Shown piece by piece: positions 1 to 4,549 of a stretch of 6,876 nt of DNA. Source of the DNA: Bacillota bacterium (GTDB taxonomy: Bacteria > Bacillota_E > Sulfobacillia > Sulfobacillales > Sulfobacillaceae); contig JAKAAL010000218.1 of the NCBI GenBank assembly GCA_021802375.1, positions 1-6,876 of the forward strand, given 5' to 3'. The translations under genes were made by a program, and so were the position numbers. How positions within the stretch are numbered: the first letter of the stretch is position 1; each line of letters begins with the position of its first letter. The notes beneath the pieces are model-generated. The model was not told the origin of the DNA. It worked only from the letters and a program-made list of their open reading frames with translations, and did not search any database.

Positions 1-55
1 CACCGGGGGGCAGAAGAAAGTCGCGACGACGGGGACGATTTGTTCATGAGAGCAT

Positions 56-83
56 TTGATTCCCTGGCACGAATTGTTAGAAT
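56..83 (+). promoter_or_regulatory. Candidate distal sigma-A promoter (P1) with extended -10
   Basis: A -35-like TTGATT (56-61, four of six consensus bases) is followed after 16 bases by TAGAAT (78-83, five of six). The TGT just before it (75-77) fits the TGn extended -10 element. The predicted transcript would begin near 90 and run into nuoA. It lies just after the possible end of an upstream frame at 59. This is a by-eye match and has not been scored. Confidence 0.35.
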
Positions 84-100
84 GATAGGCGGTGCACAGA

Positions 101-129
101 TCGACGTTTTTGTTAAAGAACGCTATAAT
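101..129 (+). promoter_or_regulatory. Candidate proximal sigma-A promoter (P2) for nuoA
   Basis: A perfect TATAAT -10 hexamer lies at 124-129, exactly 17 bases after TCGACG (101-106, four of six matches to TTGACA). Transcription would start near 136, giving a 5' leader of about 84 nt before the nuoA start. Both hexamers and the optimal spacing fall in the only non-coding stretch of the window, directly upstream of the operon. This makes it the best promoter candidate for the nuo operon. Confidence 0.55.
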
Positions 130-168
130 CGCTATGTGAAAGGTGGAACAATACACCGCTTTGGCCTA

Positions 169-201
169 GGATGAATTTCCAGGCGATGGCCATTCTAATC
201 C
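169..201 (+). promoter_or_regulatory. Possible leader hairpin before the nuoA ribosome binding site
   Basis: GGATGAAT (169-176) can pair with ATTC (192-195) and ATCC (198-201), leaving a TA bulge (196-197). Inside the loop GGC (182-184) can pair with GCC (189-191) around a GATG tetraloop. The structure ends one base before the Shine-Dalgarno segment begins, so it could influence nuoA translation. The pairing is visible by eye, but its stability was not computed and conservation is unknown. Confidence 0.25.
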
Positions 202-202
202 G

Positions 203-212
203 AAAGGAGGTG
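203..212 (+). promoter_or_regulatory. Strong ribosome binding site of nuoA
   Basis: AAAGGAGGTG is an almost full complement of the 16S rRNA 3' end. It sits 7 nt before the ATG at 220. It fixes the nuoA start and argues against the overlapping out-of-frame ATG at 171. Confidence 0.85.
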
Positions 213-219
213 TGCCGTC

Positions 220-560
220 ATGAACCAGTATATTGCGTTGCTGATTTATCTGATTGTGTCGGTCTTAGTCGTTTTGAGCATGTCCTTCGCATCGGAGATG
301 TTGGGCCCAAACGTTCCGGGTGGACTAAAGAAACTAACGTACGAATCCGGAATCGTGCCCGAAGCGCCGGTGGGTTACTTTTCTGTCCGGTTTTATCGGG
401 TGGCTATGCTATTCATGATTTTTGATGTCGCTATCATGGCGTTATACCCATGGGCTACGACGCTTAGCAGCTTGAAAGCCCATGGATTTTACAACGGGCT
501 GGCCTTTTTTGCGATTATGGCCGTGGCCTTTGTTTATGTCTGGCGCAAGGGGGGATTCCA

Positions 561-570
<10 letters not shown>
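220..570 (+). CDS. nuoA: NADH-quinone oxidoreductase subunit A (NuoA)
   Basis: Small membrane subunit of complex I, homologous to mitochondrial ND3 and Thermus Nqo7. It sits at the junction of the quinone-binding module and the membrane arm. The 116-aa length is normal. Three hydrophobic segments are visible at about residues 4-25, 60-82 and 91-108. The first loop carries the family motif KKLTYESG (37-44), with the conserved Lys37 and Glu42, and the protein ends in the typical QWH. Oddity: the TM2 motif normally reading FDVE reads FDVA (68-71), so the conserved acidic residue after Asp69 is Ala. The sequence aligns with Thermus Nqo7 through this stretch without a gap. The ATG is preceded by a very strong ribosome binding site. 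The 3' end overlaps nuoB by 10 nt. Identity is secure. Confidence 0.96.
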
Positions 571-1074
<504 letters not shown>

Positions 1075-1091
<17 letters not shown>

Positions 1092-1542
1092 ACTAGACAG
1101 TGTACTGGCACGGCTGGAGGCCAGGTTTCCCGGGGAAGTCACCCGCACTCCGACGCAAGATCAGCCCACATTCATGGTACCCCGGGATTCGGCGCTCTCG
1201 GTGTTCGAATATTTGAAGACCGATGAAGGCTTTGCCTTATTGCTGGATGTGTTGGCCGTTGACTTTTTCCCGGCGCGGCCTCGTTTTGAACTGGTTTACC
1301 ATTTGTATCATCCAATGGATTTCCTTCGGGTCCGTTTGAAGGTGAAAGTCGGGGAAGACCAACCGATGGCGTCGGTGACGGGAATTTGGCCTGGAGCCAA
1401 CTGGCCCGAACGTGAGGCGTATGATTTGTATGGCATCGTATTTGATGGCCATCCGCACTTGACCCGAATTTATTTGCCCGATGACTGGGATGGGCATCCC
1501 CTGCGCAAGGATTACCCAACCACTGGCAAGCGGTCCGACTAG
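1075..1542 (+). CDS. nuoC: NADH-quinone oxidoreductase subunit C (NuoC)
   Basis: Peripheral subunit of complex I (30-kDa family, Nqo5). It packs against NuoD and NuoB in the connecting module and has no cofactor of its own. The protein is 155 aa from the ATG, or 153 aa if the TTG at 1081 is used. The diagnostic 30-kDa signature covers residues 109-148: ER-E-x2-DLYGI (112-121), FDGHP (123-127), Arg131 and HPLRKDYP (141-148). The N-terminal part (about 5-90) is the usual alpha/beta domain. It is a free-standing gene, not fused to nuoD as in E. coli. The tail after DYP is short, so the acidic C-terminal extension of some homologues is absent. It overlaps nuoB by up to 17 nt and is followed after 15 nt by nuoD. 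Confidence 0.95.
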
Positions 1543-1544
1543 GG

Positions 1545-1550
1545 AGGAGG
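1545..1550 (+). promoter_or_regulatory. Ribosome binding site of nuoD
   Basis: AGGAGG lies 7 nt before the ATG at 1558, in the only untranslated gap (15 nt) between genes of the operon in this window. It allows independent initiation at nuoD. Confidence 0.8.
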
Positions 1551-1557
1551 GAAGCAC

Positions 1558-2796
1558 ATGGGCAGCACGACGGGATTTTTTACCCCCGATTATAGCGATG
1601 AGATCGCCACCTCGACCAAAGAAGTCAAGAGTGACACCATGATCATCAATCTGGGGCCTCAGCATCCCTCGACCCATGGAGTGTTGAGAGTGCGATTGGA
1701 ACTAGACGGTGAACGGGTTGTCGATGCGCAGCCGGTGATTGGCTATCTGCACACGGGATTTGAAAAAACGGCTGAAAGTCTCAGCTACCAACAATGCAAT
1801 ACGATTACCGACCGTCTTGATTATTTGGCGCCGATGACCAACAATCTGGCTTATGTGTTGGCGGTGGAAAAGTTGATGGACGTCGAGGTGCCAAAGCGGG
1901 CGCAATATATTCGGGTCTTATTTTCGGAACTGACGCGGATTGCCAGCCACTTAGTCTGGTTGGGGACTCACGTCATGGATTTGGGAGCGATGAGCCTCTT
2001 CTTTTACACCATGCGCGAACGGGAAATCATCTTGGACATGATCGAGGCAGCGTCAGGAGTGCGGATGAATCCCAGCTATTTCCGCGTCGGGGGCTTAGCT
2101 TATGATCTTCCCGATGGGTTTATGGAGAAACTCCAGGAATTTTTGAAAGACCTGCCGCGCTGGATGAAGTCGTTTCGCACCCTATTCGAAGACAACCCGT
2201 TGATTAATGAACGCCTGAAAGGCATAGCCACCATCACGCAAGAGCAGGCGCTGGCCTTGTCGGTGACCGGGCCAAACTTGCGAGCCACTGGGCTCAATCT
2301 GGACTTGCGCAAAGCTGAACCGTACTCCGGATACGAGGATTTCGAGTTTTCGGTGCCGCTCAAGACGGGATGCGACGCGTACGCCAGGTTTTGGGTTCGG
2401 GTAGAGGAAATGTACGAGAGCGCAGCGATCTTGGAACAATGTCTGACTAAGATTGAACCGCGAGGGGTCTACATGACCAGTGACCGCAAGGTAGCGCTTC
2501 CCCCGCGGGATCAGATCTACGGGGACATGGAGGCTTTGATTCACCAGTTTAAACTAGTGACGCAAGGATTTCCGGTACCGGAGGGAGAAGTCTATCAAAG
2601 TGTCGAGGGACCGCGCGGAGAGATGGGCTTTTATATCGTCTCCGACGGAGGGCCGCGGCCCTATCGTTGGAGAGCTAGAACGCCATCGTTTTATAACTTG
2701 CAGACGATGCCGATTATGTGCAAGGACGGCCTGGTTGCCGATGTCATTACGGCGATTGGCAGTATCGATATCATGTTGGGGGATGTCGACAAGTGA
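1558..2796 (+). CDS. nuoD: NADH-quinone oxidoreductase subunit D (NuoD), quinone-site subunit
   Basis: The 49-kDa subunit (Nqo4), related to the large subunit of [NiFe] hydrogenases. With NuoB it forms the quinone-reduction site next to cluster N2. The 412-aa length is typical. NLGPQHPSTHGVLR (31-44) contains the quinone-site His40, and Tyr89 in RLDYL matches the second quinone ligand (His38 and Tyr87 in Thermus, same spacing). Arg86 matches the conserved Arg next to N2. The metal-binding Cys motifs of hydrogenases are absent, as expected. Two departures are visible. Asn171 in RMNPSYFRVGG replaces the His known as the redox-Bohr group of N2 in Yarrowia. The C-terminus reads GDVDK where GDVDR is the rule. 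The start is supported by a strong ribosome binding site. The stop codon overlaps the GTG of nuoE by 4 nt. Confidence 0.97.
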   Translation: MGSTTGFFTPDYSDEIATSTKEVKSDTMIINLGPQHPSTHGVLRVRLELDGERVVDAQPVIGYLHTGFEKTAESLSYQQCNTITDRLDYLAPMTNNLAYVLAVEKLMDVEVPKRAQYIRVLFSELTRIASHLVWLGTHVMDLGAMSLFFYTMREREIILDMIEAASGVRMNPSYFRVGGLAYDLPDGFMEKLQEFLKDLPRWMKSFRTLFEDNPLINERLKGIATITQEQALALSVTGPNLRATGLNLDLRKAEPYSGYEDFEFSVPLKTGCDAYARFWVRVEEMYESAAILEQCLTKIEPRGVYMTSDRKVALPPRDQIYGDMEALIHQFKLVTQGFPVPEGEVYQSVEGPRGEMGFYIVSDGGPRPYRWRARTPSFYNLQTMPIMCKDGLVADVITAIGSIDIMLGDVDK

Positions 2797-3260
2797 AACC
2801 AGAGTGGGAATTGTGGGCTCAAGAGGCGAAGGCAGAATTCCCCAAGGCGAATTCTGCGCTTTTGCCGTTGTTGCATCGGATTCAAAGCCAAGAACACTAC
2901 TTGTCTGAGGATACCATCCGCGATGTCGCGGTATTGTTGAAGTTGCCAGTGCCTTATGTGGAATCGGTGGCCTCGTTCTATAGCTTGTATTACAAAAATC
3001 CGGTAGGCAAGCGCATCATTCATGTCTGTATGGGACTGAGTTGTGCCTTGAATGGCTCGGATGAGTTGATGCATCACCTCGAGGGCAAGCTCGGCATTCA
3101 AGAGGGTCAAACCACCCCCGACGGGGAAGTGAGCCTCCTCGAAGCGGAGTGTTTGGCCGCCTGTAACCTGGCTCCGGTCGCCCAAGTCAATTTGCGTTTT
3201 GTGGGCCCGGTGACTGAGGATACGGCCGATCAATTGTTGACCGGGGAGGTGAAATCGTGA
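2793..3260 (+). CDS. nuoE: NADH-quinone oxidoreductase subunit E (NuoE), cluster N1a subunit
   Basis: The 24-kDa subunit (Nqo2), a thioredoxin-fold protein holding the [2Fe-2S] cluster N1a beside the flavin of NuoF. The 155-aa protein has an N-terminal helical part (about 1-70, with the family motif VASFYSLY at 59-66). The cluster ligands are Cys79 and Cys84 (HVCMGLSC), then Cys120 and Cys124 (ECLAAC). The C-x4-C-x35-C-x3-C spacing matches Thermus Nqo2. The chosen start is the GTG at 2793, overlapping the nuoD stop as GTGA, with GGGGGA (2778-2783) nine bases before it. An in-frame ATG at 2718 would add 25 residues without homology inside nuoD and is less likely. It overlaps nuoF by 4 nt. A perfect inverted repeat lies in its codons 14-22. 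Confidence 0.95.
   Translation: MKPEWELWAQEAKAEFPKANSALLPLLHRIQSQEHYLSEDTIRDVAVLLKLPVPYVESVASFYSLYYKNPVGKRIIHVCMGLSCALNGSDELMHHLEGKLGIQEGQTTPDGEVSLLEAECLAACNLAPVAQVNLRFVGPVTEDTADQLLTGEVKS
2832..2857 (+). repeat. Perfect 9-bp inverted repeat at the start of nuoE
   Basis: The arms are GCAGAATTC (2832-2840) and GAATTCTGC (2849-2857), with an 8-nt loop. A short T-run (TTTT, 2860-2863) follows closely, giving a weak terminator-like look. The repeat is inside coding sequence, about 40 nt after the nuoE start. Function, if any, is unknown. Confidence 0.5.
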
Positions 3261-4549
3261 CTCAAACGTTCTATTTGCTTAGAAATCAAGCCGTGCCGGA
3301 TATCGACCGAATCGAGGTCTATGAAGCCAATCAAGGCTATCAGGCGTTGAGAAAGGCCTTGAAGGAGTATGAACCCAAGGCTTTGGTCGAAATGGTCAAG
3401 GCTTCTGGATTGCGTGGCCGTGGCGGCGCTGGTTTCCCCACCGGGATGAAGTGGTCCTTTTTACCTGACGATGGACGGCCTCGATACTTGGTCGTCAATT
3501 CGGACGAGGCCGAGCCCGGAACCTTTAAGGACCGAGAACTGATTGAGAAAAATCCGCACTTATTGATTGAAGGCATGATTATTTCCAGCTATGCCACGGG
3601 TGCCAGAGAAGCGTACATCTATTGTCGCGGTGAGTTTTTATTCGGATCGGAACAACTGAAACGGGCAGTGGCCGAGGCGTACCAGCGGGGCTATTTGGGT
3701 GAAAACATTCTCGACAGCGGTTTTTCCTTGGATATCAAGGTCTATCGCGGTGCCGGAGCGTATATCTGCGGAGAGGAATCGGCGCTCTTGGAGTCGCTGG
3801 AAGGAAAGCGGGGCAACCCTCGGTTAAAACCTCCGTTTCCGGCCGTGGCCGGGCTCTATGGGATGCCTACCGTGGTCAATAACGTAGAAACGATCTGCAA
3901 TTTGCCGCCATTGGTCGAAAATGGGCCGGAGTGGTACCGCAGCATGGGTACGGAAAAGAGCCCGGGGTTGAAAATCATGTCGGTTAGTGGTCATGTCAAT
4001 CGCCCCGGCAACTATGAGATCCCCTTAGCGACGCCGCTTCGCGCTTTGATTGAAGAATATGCAGGCGGGGTGAAAGGTGGACGCCAGGTGAAGGCGGTGA
4101 TTCCCGGAGGGAGTTCAGTGCCGGTGATGACGAAGGACCAACTCGATACGCCGCTAGATTATGAGTCCATTTTAGCCGCAGGGTCGATGCTGGGGTCCGG
4201 CGGTTGTATCGTGATTGACGATCAGACGTGTATGGTGGCCGTTTCGGCGCGTCTATTGAAGTTTTATCGTGAGGAATCGTGCGGAAAGTGCACGCCTTGT
4301 CGCGAGGGAACGTTTTGGATGACCGATGTGTTGGAGCGAATGGAAGCCGGTGAGGGGACTCCGCATGACCTCGACCTCATCCGAGATATGGCCGACAATA
4401 TTGCGGGCAAGTGTTTTTGCCCACTCGGCGATGCGGCGTTGGGGGTTGTGGTCAGTGCGATGAAATATTTTCCGGATGAGTTCGAGGCCCACGTAACGGA
4501 ACACACCTGTCCGATGGGAGCGAGGCTTTATGATACGGTTAACCATTGA
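3257..4549 (+). CDS. nuoF: NADH-quinone oxidoreductase subunit F (NuoF), NADH- and FMN-binding
   Basis: The 51-kDa subunit (Nqo1), the entry point of electrons. It oxidises NADH on FMN and passes electrons to [4Fe-4S] cluster N3. The 430-aa length is typical. Motifs in order: the glycine-rich GLRGRGGAGFPTGMKW (51-66); the nucleotide-binding NSDEAEPGTFKDR (81-93); GAGAYICGEESALLESLEG (165-183) leading to PRLKPPFPA; a SLBB-type beta-grasp region (about 240-330); and cluster ligands Cys342, Cys345, Cys348 (ESCGKCTPCREG) and Cys388. Oddities: a further Cys386 in GKCFCPLGD where Ser or Thr is usual, and a spacing from Cys348 to Cys388 one residue shorter than in E. coli and Thermus. The GTG start overlaps the nuoE stop and has GGAGGTG (3245-3251) five bases before it. 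The gene overlaps nuoG by 20 nt. Confidence 0.97.
   Translation: MTQTFYLLRNQAVPDIDRIEVYEANQGYQALRKALKEYEPKALVEMVKASGLRGRGGAGFPTGMKWSFLPDDGRPRYLVVNSDEAEPGTFKDRELIEKNPHLLIEGMIISSYATGAREAYIYCRGEFLFGSEQLKRAVAEAYQRGYLGENILDSGFSLDIKVYRGAGAYICGEESALLESLEGKRGNPRLKPPFPAVAGLYGMPTVVNNVETICNLPPLVENGPEWYRSMGTEKSPGLKIMSVSGHVNRPGNYEIPLATPLRALIEEYAGGVKGGRQVKAVIPGGSSVPVMTKDQLDTPLDYESILAAGSMLGSGGCIVIDDQTCMVAVSARLLKFYREESCGKCTPCREGTFWMTDVLERMEAGEGTPHDLDLIRDMADNIAGKCFCPLGDAALGVVVSAMKYFPDEFEAHVTEHTCPMGARLYDTVNH

Larger units (their letters stand above)
1..219. other. Leader region upstream of nuoA, no recognised gene
   Basis: No product can be recognised here. On the + strand all three frames are open from the left edge. 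They stop at 172-174, 47-49 (short tail ending TGTICS) and 57-59 (Arg-rich tail ending RFVHESI), so the end of an upstream gene could lie in the first ~60 bases, but frame and identity cannot be settled. The frame open to 174 is probably not coding in its second half, because it becomes rich in codons such as AGA, ATA and CTA and runs across both candidate promoters. On the - strand a frame starting with the ATG complementary to 45-47 is open to the left edge but lacks a clear ribosome binding site. From about 60 the region looks like a promoter and leader for nuoA. I see no convincing terminator hairpin with a T-run for an upstream gene. Confidence 0.5.

Noticed and set aside
110..116. TTGTTAA, similar to a half-site of the Rex redox repressor, inside the P2 spacer
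   Set aside because: The matching second half expected after a short gap is missing (the bases there are CGCTATA), so a Rex operator cannot be supported. TTGAT at 56-60 likewise lacks the ATCAA partner of an FNR site.
171..425. An 84-codon + strand reading frame beginning before nuoA and running through its first half
   Set aside because: It lacks a good ribosome binding site, overlaps nuoA out of frame and has no recognisable domain. The strong site at 203-212 clearly serves the nuoA ATG at 220.
2649..2662. A 14-bp GC-rich perfect palindrome (AGGGCCGCGGCCCT) in nuoD
   Set aside because: A palindrome of this length is expected by chance in a window of this size, and it lies in a conserved Gly-Pro-Arg-Pro coding stretch.
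2718..2792. N-terminal extension of nuoE from the ATG at 2718
   Set aside because: The 25 extra residues are an out-of-frame reading of the conserved nuoD end. The GTG at 2793 has a suitable site and gives normal NuoE length.
2691..3233. A long (180-codon) - strand frame opposite nuoE, and many shorter antisense frames elsewhere
   Set aside because: They lie wholly opposite well-conserved nuo genes. The translations show no family motifs, and such shadow frames are expected opposite coding DNA of this composition.
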